From: an uncultured Clostridia bacterium
Lineage (GTDB): Bacteria; Bacillota; Clostridia; TANB77; CAG-508
Direction of reading: 5' to 3'
Assembly (NCBI GenBank): GCA_934167495.1
Contig: CAKPKP010000018.1
Span: 1 to 26,938, forward strand
DNA: 26,938 nt
The position numbers were made by a program, and so were the translations under genes. Positions 1-7,985 of this stretch are shown here, in pieces (position 1 is the first letter of the stretch; each line of letters begins with the position of its first letter). Below the pieces are notes generated by a model, which worked only from the letters and a program-made list of their open reading frames with translations, made no database searches and had not been told where the DNA came from.

Positions 1-433
1 ATTATATAAAAATTGAGGAGAGGGATTAAATAAAAATAGAAAATTTAACAGTTAAAATATTTGACAAAAAGTAAAAGTTGGAAGAAATGTGATTGTAAAA
101 AATCGATTCATGATAAAAAAGAAGAATAGAATAATTTAAAAAAATAATTTGATAAAAATAAAATAGAATAAATAAATGAGATAAAAATTGTATATAAAAT
201 TAATTTAAATAATAAAATAGAAAAACAAATAAATTAAATACGAAAAATATTAAAATAAATAGTTAGTAAAAAAATAAATAATTAATTATTTATAAATATG
301 AAATTAAATTTAATATAAATAAATAAAAATATTAATTAAAATAATAAAAAAATATAAATAATAAAAAAATATAAATAATAAAAAAATATAAATAATAAAA
401 TATATAATGAATTATAAATAAATATATTAATAT
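1..433. other. A-rich, C-poor non-coding tract
   Basis: No reading frame of useful length is visible on either strand; stop codons are dense in every frame. The plus strand is overwhelmingly A and T, with only a handful of C residues in the whole stretch, so it is more skewed than the other intergenic regions here. Apart from the tandem repeat at 343-400, I see no promoter or recognisable element. It may be decayed intergenic DNA. Confidence 0.7.
343..400. repeat. 17-bp tandem repeat, 3.4 copies
   Basis: The unit AATAAAAAAATATAAAT occurs three times without mismatch at 343-359, 360-376 and 377-393, followed by a 7-base partial copy. It lies in low-complexity A/T sequence, so replication slippage is the simplest origin. 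Confidence 0.85.
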
Positions 434-443
434 AAAAAAATAG

Positions 444-585
444 GAACAAAAGCGGACATTAATAACTTTTGCACTTATTAAAACATTTTGAAGTCCGCGT
501 CTTTGTTCGTGTGTGAAATTTGCAAAGCAAATTTCTGTGCAATATATTTATATTATAGGAAGTTCAGAGAACTTTCCTATAATAT
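444..585. other. Three consecutive hairpins, unidentified
   Basis: Three inverted repeats follow each other just beyond the 3' end of the activase-like gene. The first pairs GAACAAA + GCGGAC (444-457) with GTCCGC + TTTGTTC (493-508) around a loop of about 35 nt. The second is a perfect 9-bp stem, GAAATTTGC/GCAAATTTC (515-535, loop AAA). The third is a long stem at 550-585 built on ATATTATAGG/CCTATAATAT with an inner GTTC/GAAC. GC content is higher than in the tract to the left. This could be a structured RNA, a degenerate mobile-element end or stacked terminators; it matches no family I recognise. Confidence 0.5.
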
Positions 586-620
586 AAAAAAGAAATTGCA
601 TTATCGTGCAATTTCTTTTT
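586..620 (-). terminator. Intrinsic terminator of the activase-like gene
   Basis: An 11-bp or longer stem, AAGAAATTGCA/TGCAATTTCTT, with the 6-nt loop TTATCG lies directly after the minus-strand stop codon. A-runs on the plus strand give a U-tract on the minus-strand transcript. The T-run on the other side would let it also work in the plus direction. Confidence 0.85.
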
Positions 621-625
621 GTTAT

Positions 626-3600
626 TTATACATTTACAGTATTATTATCTTCTGAATTTTCAATTTCAATAGCTTTTTTAGATGCATTTTTTGCTTTTAA
701 ATTATCTTTAGCAATAGTCATTAATAATTTAATTCTATTAGTTTGATTAGATTCACTAGCACCAGGATCATAATCGATAGGTGTTATGTTAGCATCTGGA
801 TATGTTTCTCTAATTGATTTTATTACACCTTTTCCTACTACATGGTTTGGCAAACAAGCAAATGGTTGTACACATGCTATATTTGGAATTCCATGTTCAA
901 TATATTCTACCATTTCAGCTGTTAAAAACCAACCTTCACCTGTTTGATTACCTATTGAAAGAATATCTTTAACTTTAGATTCTAAGTGCCATATATCACA
1001 AGGAGGTAAATAGTCTTTTTTAGAGCTTGCTAAAGCTAATTTTAAATCTTTTTCAAGTATATCAATTAATTTTATAGCAGCTTTAAATATAGCAGCTTTT
1101 TTACCATCAGTTTTTAATAATGTATTAAATGTTATTTTATGAGTTGCCATAAATTTTACAAATCCCATGAAGTCTGGCAATATAACTTCAGCACCTTCTT
1201 CTTCTAATTTTTCAGCTATAAAATTATTTCCATAAGGATGATATTTAATAAGTACTTCACCTACTACACCTACTTTTGGTTTTTCAACAGAAGTATCTAG
1301 TTCAATTTTTTCAAAATCATTTACAATATCATAAATACTTTGTTTAAATTCTTTCATTGAAGATTTTGAAATAAGTATTTTACATTTTTCCATCCAGGTA
1401 TCAAATAATGCTCGAGTTTCACCTTTATGTATTTCATAAGGTCTGTTTTTCATTAATACTTTTTGTAGTAAATCACCATATACAACCATTTTCAATAAAC
1501 GTTCAGCTAAACTGAAAGTGATTTTAAAGCCTGGCATTTTCTCCATTCCTACGACGTTAAATGATATTACTGGAATATTTGAGAAACCGGCATCTTTTAA
1601 GGCTTTTCTTATAAAGCCTATATAATTTGTTGCTCTACAACCTCCACCTGTTTGAGACATTATAATTGCTGTTTTATTTAAATCATATTTTCCAGATTCT
1701 AATGCTTCAATAAATTGACCTGTAGTTAATATAGATGGATAACAAGCATCATTATTTACGTATTTTAAACCAGTTTCAACAGTATGTGAAGTACATTCTC
1801 GTAATAATACTACATTGTATCCAGAGGCTTTTACAGCAGATTCTAATAATTCAAAATGTATTGGAGCCATTTGAGGTATTAGAATAGTATAATCTTTTTT
1901 CATTTCTTTAGTAAATACGATTTTATGTAAATCATAATCGCCATTTGCTTTATTAGATTTATCAAGCATTTGACGTTTATTCATACTTGCAAGTAATGAA
2001 CGAATACGAATTCTTACTGCACCTAAGTTGTTTATTTCATCTATTTTTATTAGTGTATACATATTATCATAGCTTTTTAAAATTTCTTCTACTTGATCTG
2101 TTGTAACAGCATCAACGCCACATCCGAAAGAATTTAGTTGGATTAATTCAAGATTATCATGCTTTCCAACAAAATCAGCAGCAGAATATAGTCTTGCGTG
2201 AAATACCCATTGGTCTACAACTCTTATAGGACGCTTTGCTTCACTTTTATCGGATACACTATCTTCAGATAAAACACATAAACCAAGACTAGTGATTAAT
2301 GTATCAATACCATGATTTATTTCTGGATCTACATGGTAAGGTCTTCCAGCTAAAACAATACCTTTTAAATTGTTAGCATCTATATAATCTAAAATCTCTT
2401 GACCTTTTTTGTGAACATCATCTCTAAATTTTTGATATTCTTCTTCAGCTTTTTTTGCTGCTTCAAGTAATTCTTGTTTTGTAAAATTATATTCTTTAAA
2501 TTCTTCTAATCCTAATATAACTTTAGTTAATTTTTTTGCTTCAAATGGTAAAAATGGATTTAAGAATTTTATATTATTATTTTTTAATGATTCTACGTTG
2601 TTTTTTATTACTTCAGAATATGATATTACTATAGGACAATTGTAGTGATTGTCTGCTTTATCAAATTCTTTTCTAGAATAAGGAATGCAAGGATAGAATA
2701 TTGTTTTGATTCCTTTTTCAATTAGACTTTCTATATGGCCATGTGCTAATTTAGCAGGATAACATACTGATTCAGATGGCATTGATTCCATACCTTTTTC
2801 ATAAGTTTTTCGATTACTTTTTTCAGATATAATAACTCTAAAACCAAGGTTAGTAAAGAATGTGAACCAGAATGGATAATCTTCATACATATTAAGAACT
2901 CTAGGAATTCCAATAGTACCTCTAGGTGCATTATCTTCTTCTAATGGTACATAACTAAAAAGTCTTTCATATTTATATTTATACATATTAGGTAAGTTTG
3001 TTGTGTTTGTAACAGCTCCGCTACCTTTTTCACATCTGTTACCAGAAATAAATGTTTTTCCATTTCCAAATTTATTAATAGTAAGTAAGCAATTGTTTTC
3101 ACATCTTCCACATCTTACGTGTGAAATGTGGATATCTAATGAATCTAACTCGTTAGATTTTAATATAGTAGAATTATATTCCATGTCTAGATTAGATTCA
3201 TATTGTTCCTTTGCTAATAATGCAACTCCATATGCACCCATTAATCCAGCTATATTAGGACGTATGACATTTTTTCCTACAATAAGTTCAAAACTTCTTA
3301 ATACAGCATCATTATAAAAAGTACCACCTTGTACTACAATATTATCTCCTAGTGTAGAAACGTCACGTACTTTCATAACTTTTTGTAAAGCATTTTTTAC
3401 TACTGAATAAGATAAACCGCTAGAGATATCTCCAACAGAATATCCTTCTTTTTGAGCTTGTTTAATTTTAGAGTTCATAAATACAGTACATCTAGAACCT
3501 AAATCAACAGGATTTTTGCTTGATAAAGCTTCGCTTACAAACTGTTCAATTGATAAGCCTAAGCTTTTGGCAAATGTTTGTATAAAAGAACCACAACCAG

Positions 3601-4939
3601 AAGAACAGGCTTCATTTAGCATAATATTATCTATAGTATTATTTTTTAATTTTATATATTTCATGTCTTGACCGCCTATGTCTACAATGCTAGTAACATT
3701 TGGCATAAATTCTTTAGCAGCTGTATAGTGAGCAATAGTTTCTATTTCATTTAAATCTATATTTAAAGCAGTTTGAATTAATTTTTCACCATATCCAGTA
3801 ATACCACTAAAGCGTATTCTAGCATTTATAGGAAGCTCAGAATATAATTGTTTTAGCATACCTATAACACTCTTTAAAGGATTTCCTTCATTACTTTGAT
3901 ATAAAGAATAAAGGAGAGTACCTTCATTATCTATTAAAACTAATTTACTAGTTGTTGAACCAGCGTCTATACCAATAAAACAATCCCCACTAAAATCTTT
4001 TAAAGGTTTTTCTTTAACTTTATCTTTTTCATGTCTTTCTTTAAATTCTTTATATTCTTCTTCAGAAGCAAATAAAGGTTTAAGTGGTTTGGTAGTAGTA
4101 TCTTTTGAATTTTTTAATGTATTAATTTTATTTAATAATTCATCGCAAGAAAAAGCGGTAGTATTTAATGAATCTAAAGCAGCGCCTTTTGCTACTAAAA
4201 GATGAGCTTCTTCTGGAACAATGATTTCATCAGGCTTTAAATTTAATGTTTCAACGAAACGTTTTCTTAACTCTGAAAGATAATTAAGAGGTCCACCTAA
4301 AAATGCAATTTTTCCACGAATTGGTCTTCCACATGCAAGTCCGCTAATTGTTTGATTAACAACAGCTTGAAAAATTGATGCAGAAATGTCTTCTTTTTTT
4401 GCACCTTCATTTAGAAGTGGCTGAATATCAGTTTTTGCAAAAACTCCACAACGTGATGCAATTGGATAAATAGTAGTATAATTTTTTGCGTATTCATTTA
4501 AACCAGCTGTATCAGTATTTAATAGAGATGCCATTTGATCTAAGAAGGCACCTGTACCACCAGCACATGTTCCATTCATTCTTTGTTCAATTGATTTATC
4601 AAAATAAATAATTTTTGCATCTTCACCGCCAAGTTCAATAACTACATCTGTTTGAGGTATATATTTCTCTACAGAACGTTTGCAGGCAACAACTTCCTGA
4701 ATAAAAGGTAAATTTAAAAATTTAGCTGCAGACATTGCACCAGAGCCTGTAAGTGCCATTGTAAAATTACAATTTGGATAATCTTTTGCAAGTTTTTCTA
4801 ATACATTGCATACAGTATTTTTGGTATCAGAAAAATGCCTTGTATAATTTGTATGTATGGTTTCTAATTTATCATTCATAACAATAATTTTTACAGTTGT
4901 AGATCCAACATCTAAGCCAACATGTAATAATTCATTCAT
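626..4939 (-). CDS. 2-hydroxyacyl-CoA dehydratase activase-like fusion protein (BadF/BadG + DUF2229 type)
   Basis: A 1437-aa protein. Two ASKHA ATPase domains of the BcrA/BadF/BadG/HgdC type lie in tandem. The first has GLDVGSTT (8-15), GGEDAK (about 104-109) and the Fe-S ligand loop CAGGTG (125-130). The second has GIDAGSTT (323-330), GGQDMK (about 422-427) and ACSSGCG (444-450). A cysteine cluster (610, 613, 617, 636) leads into a DUF2229/HgdB-like second half, with SESVCYPAKLAHGH and SFGCGVDA motifs. In characterised relatives the activase uses ATP to push one electron into a 2-hydroxyacyl-CoA dehydratase; the substrate of this long fused form is not known to me. Cytoplasmic. I chose ATG 4939, preceded by AAAGGAG, over an upstream in-frame ATG at 5011 that has no ribosome site and overlaps the promoter. 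The gene is monocistronic, between its own promoter and terminator. Confidence 0.88.
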   Translation of the reverse strand: MNELLHVGLDVGSTTVKIIVMNDKLETIHTNYTRHFSDTKNTVCNVLEKLAKDYPNCNFTMALTGSGAMSAAKFLNLPFIQEVVACKRSVEKYIPQTDVVIELGGEDAKIIYFDKSIEQRMNGTCAGGTGAFLDQMASLLNTDTAGLNEYAKNYTTIYPIASRCGVFAKTDIQPLLNEGAKKEDISASIFQAVVNQTISGLACGRPIRGKIAFLGGPLNYLSELRKRFVETLNLKPDEIIVPEEAHLLVAKGAALDSLNTTAFSCDELLNKINTLKNSKDTTTKPLKPLFASEEEYKEFKERHEKDKVKEKPLKDFSGDCFIGIDAGSTTSKLVLIDNEGTLLYSLYQSNEGNPLKSVIGMLKQLYSELPINARIRFSGITGYGEKLIQTALNIDLNEIETIAHYTAAKEFMPNVTSIVDIGGQDMKYIKLKNNTIDNIMLNEACSSGCGSFIQTFAKSLGLSIEQFVSEALSSKNPVDLGSRCTVFMNSKIKQAQKEGYSVGDISSGLSYSVVKNALQKVMKVRDVSTLGDNIVVQGGTFYNDAVLRSFELIVGKNVIRPNIAGLMGAYGVALLAKEQYESNLDMEYNSTILKSNELDSLDIHISHVRCGRCENNCLLTINKFGNGKTFISGNRCEKGSGAVTNTTNLPNMYKYKYERLFSYVPLEEDNAPRGTIGIPRVLNMYEDYPFWFTFFTNLGFRVIISEKSNRKTYEKGMESMPSESVCYPAKLAHGHIESLIEKGIKTIFYPCIPYSRKEFDKADNHYNCPIVISYSEVIKNNVESLKNNNIKFLNPFLPFEAKKLTKVILGLEEFKEYNFTKQELLEAAKKAEEEYQKFRDDVHKKGQEILDYIDANNLKGIVLAGRPYHVDPEINHGIDTLITSLGLCVLSEDSVSDKSEAKRPIRVVDQWVFHARLYSAADFVGKHDNLELIQLNSFGCGVDAVTTDQVEEILKSYDNMYTLIKIDEINNLGAVRIRIRSLLASMNKRQMLDKSNKANGDYDLHKIVFTKEMKKDYTILIPQMAPIHFELLESAVKASGYNVVLLRECTSHTVETGLKYVNNDACYPSILTTGQFIEALESGKYDLNKTAIIMSQTGGGCRATNYIGFIRKALKDAGFSNIPVISFNVVGMEKMPGFKITFSLAERLLKMVVYGDLLQKVLMKNRPYEIHKGETRALFDTWMEKCKILISKSSMKEFKQSIYDIVNDFEKIELDTSVEKPKVGVVGEVLIKYHPYGNNFIAEKLEEEGAEVILPDFMGFVKFMATHKITFNTLLKTDGKKAAIFKAAIKLIDILEKDLKLALASSKKDYLPPCDIWHLESKVKDILSIGNQTGEGWFLTAEMVEYIEHGIPNIACVQPFACLPNHVVGKGVIKSIRETYPDANITPIDYDPGASESNQTNRIKLLMTIAKDNLKAKNASKKAIEIENSEDNNTVNV

Positions 4940-4982
4940 ATAAAAACTCCTTTCAAAGTTAAAAAAATTTATGCATATTGTA

Positions 4983-5011
4983 ATATTATAATGAATTATG
5001 TAATTTGTCAA
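4983..5011 (-). promoter_or_regulatory. Sigma-A-type promoter for the activase-like gene
   Basis: On the minus strand a perfect TTGACA (5006-5011) precedes TAATAT (4983-4988) by 17 bp; TATAAT (4985-4990) is an overlapping choice at 15 bp. The element lies 44 bp before the chosen start codon. Confidence 0.6.
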
Positions 5012-5146
5012 TGGATACTATTACTATTATCTACGGAAATACAATAAATAAGAGGTTACAAAATTAAAAAATAAAATATTAAAAAAAGTTCTAAATTTAA
5101 CTTGTCTAAAATATTATTTATTATCAAAAATTAAGGAGGATAGAAT

Positions 5147-5692
5147 ATGAATAAATGGTTAAAGATAGGCTTAATAATAGTTTTAATAGCAATTATTATT
5201 GTAATAATGTTTTATTTATTAAGAAAACAGGAAAAACCAATAGAGGAATATACACCAGAAGAAGAAATTTCACAAGAAGAATTAAGAAAAACAATAGTAA
5301 CATTATATTTTCAAAATAAGGAAACAAAGCAATTACAAGCAGAACCAAGATTAATAGATTCAAAGGAATTATTAAAAGAGCCATATAAAAAATTATTAGT
5401 ATTATTAATAGAAGGCCCAAAAAATGATTTACTAGAAGGAACAATTCCTAAAGATACAAAAATAAATAGCATACAATTAGATAAAGATACTTTAATTATT
5501 GATTTATCAGAAGAATTTATTAAATTAGATTTAGAAAAGACAGAAGAAGCAAATGCTATTTATTCCATTGTTAATACTTTAACAGAATTAAAAGAGGTAA
5601 CATCTATTAAAATATTAATAGATGGTGAAGAAAACAAAAAAATAGAAAATGGAAATATTAGTTTTAATAATGAATTTGTAAGAGTAAATTAA
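5147..5692 (+). CDS. Membrane-anchored GerMN-domain protein
   Basis: A 181-aa protein with a strong AAGGAGGA ribosome site seven bases before the ATG. Residues 5-25 form one hydrophobic helix with Lys/Arg on the following side, so the rest should lie outside the membrane. An acidic linker (about 30-48) leads to a GerMN-like domain (about 48-165): beta strand TIVTLYF, a variable region, EPYKKLLVLLIEGP, then TIPKDTKINSIQLD and DLSEEF. GerMN domains occur in GerM, needed for spore formation and germination in Bacillus, and in lipoproteins such as LpqB. There is no lipobox cysteine, so it is anchored by the helix. It stands alone. A sporulation role is plausible but not shown by its neighbours. 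Confidence 0.75.
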   Translation: MNKWLKIGLIIVLIAIIIVIMFYLLRKQEKPIEEYTPEEEISQEELRKTIVTLYFQNKETKQLQAEPRLIDSKELLKEPYKKLLVLLIEGPKNDLLEGTIPKDTKINSIQLDKDTLIIDLSEEFIKLDLEKTEEANAIYSIVNTLTELKEVTSIKILIDGEENKKIENGNISFNNEFVRVN

Positions 5693-5848
5693 CTATTTTA
5701 GAATGGTATATAACTTTACATAATTTACTAATTTATGAAAATCACAAAGAAAACACTCTACTTCTTTAAGAGAACAGGCAATGTTCTCTTTTTTCTTTTT
5801 TAAGTCAAATTTTTTATTCTTTTCTGGTAAATTCCTTAATTCTTCCAT
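5693..5848 (-). CDS. Possible 51-aa protein of unknown function
   Basis: An open frame on the minus strand fills most of the gap between the GerMN gene and the trmN6-like gene. It begins MEELRNLPEKNKKFDLKKKK and ends at a TAG abutting the convergent GerMN stop codon. AAAGGGG lies nine bases before the ATG. The N-terminal half is lysine-rich. The second half contains three cysteines and a CxxCxxxH-like motif (ECFLCDFHK), which could bind a metal. Codon use is less AT-extreme than in neighbours (GCC, AAC, ACC, CTT). The caution is that bases 5768-5790 also form a good terminator hairpin for the convergent gene, so the frame may be accidental. I recognise no family and found no convincing promoter. 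Confidence 0.35.
   Translation of the reverse strand: MEELRNLPEKNKKFDLKKKKENIACSLKEVECFLCDFHKLVNYVKLYTILK
5768..5796 (+). terminator. Intrinsic terminator after the GerMN gene
   Basis: A 9-bp stem AAGAGAACA/TGTTCTCTT with loop GGCAA is followed by TTTTTC on the plus strand. It is 75 bp past the GerMN stop. Confidence 0.75.
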
Positions 5849-5867
5849 AAGTATAAACCCCTTTCAG

Positions 5868-5896
5868 TTTACAAAATTAATTAATTAATATATAAT
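5868..5896 (+). promoter_or_regulatory. Sigma-A-type promoter of trmN6-rsmI
   Basis: TTTACA (5868-5873) and TATAAT (5891-5896) are separated by exactly 17 bp, and the -10 ends 33 bp before the first ATG of the operon. Confidence 0.7.
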
Positions 5897-5929
5897 ATGT
5901 AATAAAGTAAAAAAGTTGAAGGAAAAAAT

Positions 5930-6673
5930 ATGAAAATAGAGATAAGAGAAAATGAAAGAATTGATGATTTAGAGTATGATAATTTAAAAATAATACAAAA
6001 TAAAAATTGGTTTTGTTTTGGAATAGATAGTGTTTTATTATCAGATTTTGCTAAAGAAATAAAAGATAAATCAAATGTTATTGATTTTGGAACTGGGACA
6101 GGAATAATAGGCATTTTATTATGTAAGAAAACTAAATTAAAAAAAATATATGGTGTAGAAATACAAGAAAATGTTGCAGAAATGGCCAAAAGAAGTATAC
6201 TACTTAATAATTTGCAAGATAAATTCGAAATAGTAAATGAAAATATAAAAAATATTGATAAAACTTTAGAGAAAAATTATTTTGATGCAATAGTAACAAA
6301 TCCGCCATATAAAAAAGAAAATACAGGATTAATAAATGATAAAAAAGAACAGTATATTGCAAGACATGAAATTGAATGTAACTTAGAGGATATAATATCT
6401 CAAACATATAAATTGTTAAAAAATAATGGAGAATTTTATATGATACATAGAGCAGAAAGAATAGTTGATATATTATATTTACTAAGAAAATATAAATTAG
6501 AGCCTAAAAAAATTAGATTTGTTCATTCTAAAGTTAATATGTCACCTGAATTTATATTAGTAAAGGCTGTAAAAAATGCAAAGGAATTTTTAAAAATAGA
6601 AAAACCGTTATATATATATAATGATGATGGAAAATATACAGAAGAAATATTAGAAATATATAATAAAAAATAG
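5930..6673 (+). CDS. trmN6: tRNA1(Val) (adenine-37-N6)-methyltransferase-like protein (YabB/TrmN6 family)
   Basis: A 247-aa Rossmann-fold SAM-dependent methyltransferase. Visible signatures are CFGIDSVLL near residue 30, the SAM-binding glycine motif DFGTGTGIIG (about 52-61), an acidic ribose-binding position in YGVEIQE, and the catalytic motif TNPPY (about 123-127), which marks amino-group N-methyltransferases. Length fits the family (about 245 aa). Family members methylate N6 of A37 in tRNA1(Val) in Escherichia coli; the exact target in Clostridia is inferred. A GAAGGA ribosome site precedes the ATG. It is the first gene of an operon with rsmI, 11 bp downstream. The same pair sits next to abrB in Bacillus subtilis, as it does here. 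Confidence 0.87.
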   Translation: MKIEIRENERIDDLEYDNLKIIQNKNWFCFGIDSVLLSDFAKEIKDKSNVIDFGTGTGIIGILLCKKTKLKKIYGVEIQENVAEMAKRSILLNNLQDKFEIVNENIKNIDKTLEKNYFDAIVTNPPYKKENTGLINDKKEQYIARHEIECNLEDIISQTYKLLKNNGEFYMIHRAERIVDILYLLRKYKLEPKKIRFVHSKVNMSPEFILVKAVKNAKEFLKIEKPLYIYNDDGKYTEEILEIYNKK

Positions 6674-6684
6674 GAGAAAAAATA

Positions 6685-7515
6685 ATGAGTGGAATTTTAT
6701 ATTTGGTAGCTACCCCAATAGGAAATTTAGATGATATTACATTAAGAGCTATAAAAACACTAAAAGAAGTTGATTTTATAGCAGCGGAAGATACAAGGCA
6801 TACTCTAAAATTATTAAATCATTTAAATATTTCTAAGCCTTTAATTAGTTATTACAAGCAAAACGAAAAAATAAAAAGTGATATAATAATAAAAAGAATA
6901 TTAAATGGAGAAAGTGCAGCAATAGTATCTGATGCTGGAACTCCAGCAATATCTGATCCAGGAGGAGAAATTGTAAAGGTTGCTATTGAAAATAATATAA
7001 AAATAGTACCTATACCAGGTGCTTGTGCTTTAATTAATGCTTTAATTTGTTCTGGAATTTCATCAAGAGAGTTTTGCTTTATAGGATTTCTATCAGCTAT
7101 AAAAAAAGAAAAAAAAGAAAAACTTGAAGAATTAAAATTAGAAACTAGGACATTGATATTTTATGAAGCACCACATAAACTAATTAATACTTTAGAAATG
7201 ATGCAAGAAATATTAGGGGATAGAAAAATAGTACTAGCAAGAGAGCTTACAAAAATACATGAAGATTTTACATATAATTATATTTCTGAGATACTAAATA
7301 ATATAGAACCAAAAGGTGAATATGTATTAGTATTAGAAGGTGCGGAAAAAGGAAAGAAAGACATAGATAAGGAAATATTAAATGAAAAGACTTTAGAAGA
7401 GCACTATAAATATTATGAAAAACAAGGATTAAATAAAAAAGATATTATAAAGAGAATTGCAAAAGATAGAAATACAAATAAAAATGAAATATATAAATAT
7501 TTTTTTAAAGATTAA
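6685..7515 (+). CDS. rsmI: 16S rRNA (cytidine-1402-2'-O)-methyltransferase RsmI
   Basis: A 276-aa member of the tetrapyrrole-methylase-fold family, of normal length. The N-terminus carries LYLVATPIGNLDDITLRA, the hallmark of RsmI/YabC. AAEDTRHT and SDAGTPAISDPG follow (the last near residue 81), then VPIPGACALINAL. RsmI adds the 2'-O-methyl group to C1402 of 16S rRNA in the decoding centre, using S-adenosylmethionine. The gene follows trmN6 by 11 bp, with AGGAG before the ATG, so the two should be translated from one message. A hairpin lies between its stop and the convergent abrB. Confidence 0.96.
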   Translation: MSGILYLVATPIGNLDDITLRAIKTLKEVDFIAAEDTRHTLKLLNHLNISKPLISYYKQNEKIKSDIIIKRILNGESAAIVSDAGTPAISDPGGEIVKVAIENNIKIVPIPGACALINALICSGISSREFCFIGFLSAIKKEKKEKLEELKLETRTLIFYEAPHKLINTLEMMQEILGDRKIVLARELTKIHEDFTYNYISEILNNIEPKGEYVLVLEGAEKGKKDIDKEILNEKTLEEHYKYYEKQGLNKKDIIKRIAKDRNTNKNEIYKYFFKD

Positions 7516-7544
7516 AATTAATTATTAATTTTATGAATATAAAT

Positions 7545-7580
7545 AGGGATTTACATTAAACTGTAAACCCCTTAAATTTT
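7545..7580. terminator. Probable shared terminator between rsmI and abrB
   Basis: An 11-nt arm AGGGATTTACA pairs with TGTAAACCCCT, with one unpaired A and loop TTAAAC. It lies between two convergent stop codons. The T-rich flanks are imperfect, so efficiency is uncertain. Confidence 0.6.
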
Positions 7581-7582
7581 AA

Positions 7583-7828
7583 TTAATTTAATTTGTTAAT
7601 ACCTTCTAAACATTTACTGCAAATTAATTTGTCTTTATAATCTACTAATTGTTTTGTGCTACCACAAAATATGCAGTTATCTTCATGTTTCTTTAAGATA
7701 ATAGAAGAACCTTCAACAAAAATCTCTAAAGGATCTTTTTGTGCAATATTTAATGCATTTCTTAGTTCTATAGGAAGAACAATTCTACCTAATTCATCTA
7801 CTTTTCTAATAATACCAGTTGATTTCAT
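7583..7828 (-). CDS. abrB: AbrB-family transition-state regulator
   Basis: An 81-aa DNA-binding protein. The swapped-hairpin AbrB N-domain is clear: MKSTGIIRKVDELGRIVLP, then ELRNALNI and DPLEIFVEG. The C-terminal part has two CxxC pairs (Cys52/55 and Cys70/73), a likely zinc-binding knuckle seen in many clostridial AbrB proteins. The start at 7828 is set by a perfect AAGGAGGA nine bases upstream; an in-frame ATG at 7837 would touch this site and is rejected. AbrB proteins act as dimers or tetramers and repress post-exponential and sporulation genes during growth. Whether this one does the same is inferred. The gene is adjacent to rsmI as in Bacillus subtilis and divergent from spmA. Confidence 0.93.
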   Translation of the reverse strand: MKSTGIIRKVDELGRIVLPIELRNALNIAQKDPLEIFVEGSSIILKKHEDNCIFCGSTKQLVDYKDKLICSKCLEGINKLN

Positions 7829-7875
7829 AAAAAACAATCCTCCTTAAAGTTACATTATTAAACTCTATGCCTAAT

Positions 7876-7904
7876 ATCATAACATAAATTAACAAAAAAT
7901 TCAA
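7876..7904 (-). promoter_or_regulatory. Sigma-A-type promoter of abrB
   Basis: On the minus strand TTGAAT (7899-7904) and TATGAT (7876-7881) are spaced by 17 bp, 47 bp before the abrB start. Confidence 0.55.
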
Positions 7905-7985
7905 CACTAATTTGAAAAAAATGTAAATTTAAATAAAAATACATATGTTTAAAGTATTGATAATATATATGAATAGGAGGAAAAA

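Noticed and set aside
343..400. CRISPR-like short array
   Set aside because: The units are contiguous, have no spacers and are low-complexity A/T.
3003..3317. Plus-strand open frame of 104 codons inside the activase-like gene
   Set aside because: Antisense to conserved ASKHA coding sequence, with no ribosome site and no recognisable domain.
7656..7847. Plus-strand open frame over abrB
   Set aside because: Antisense shadow of a clear AbrB coding region.
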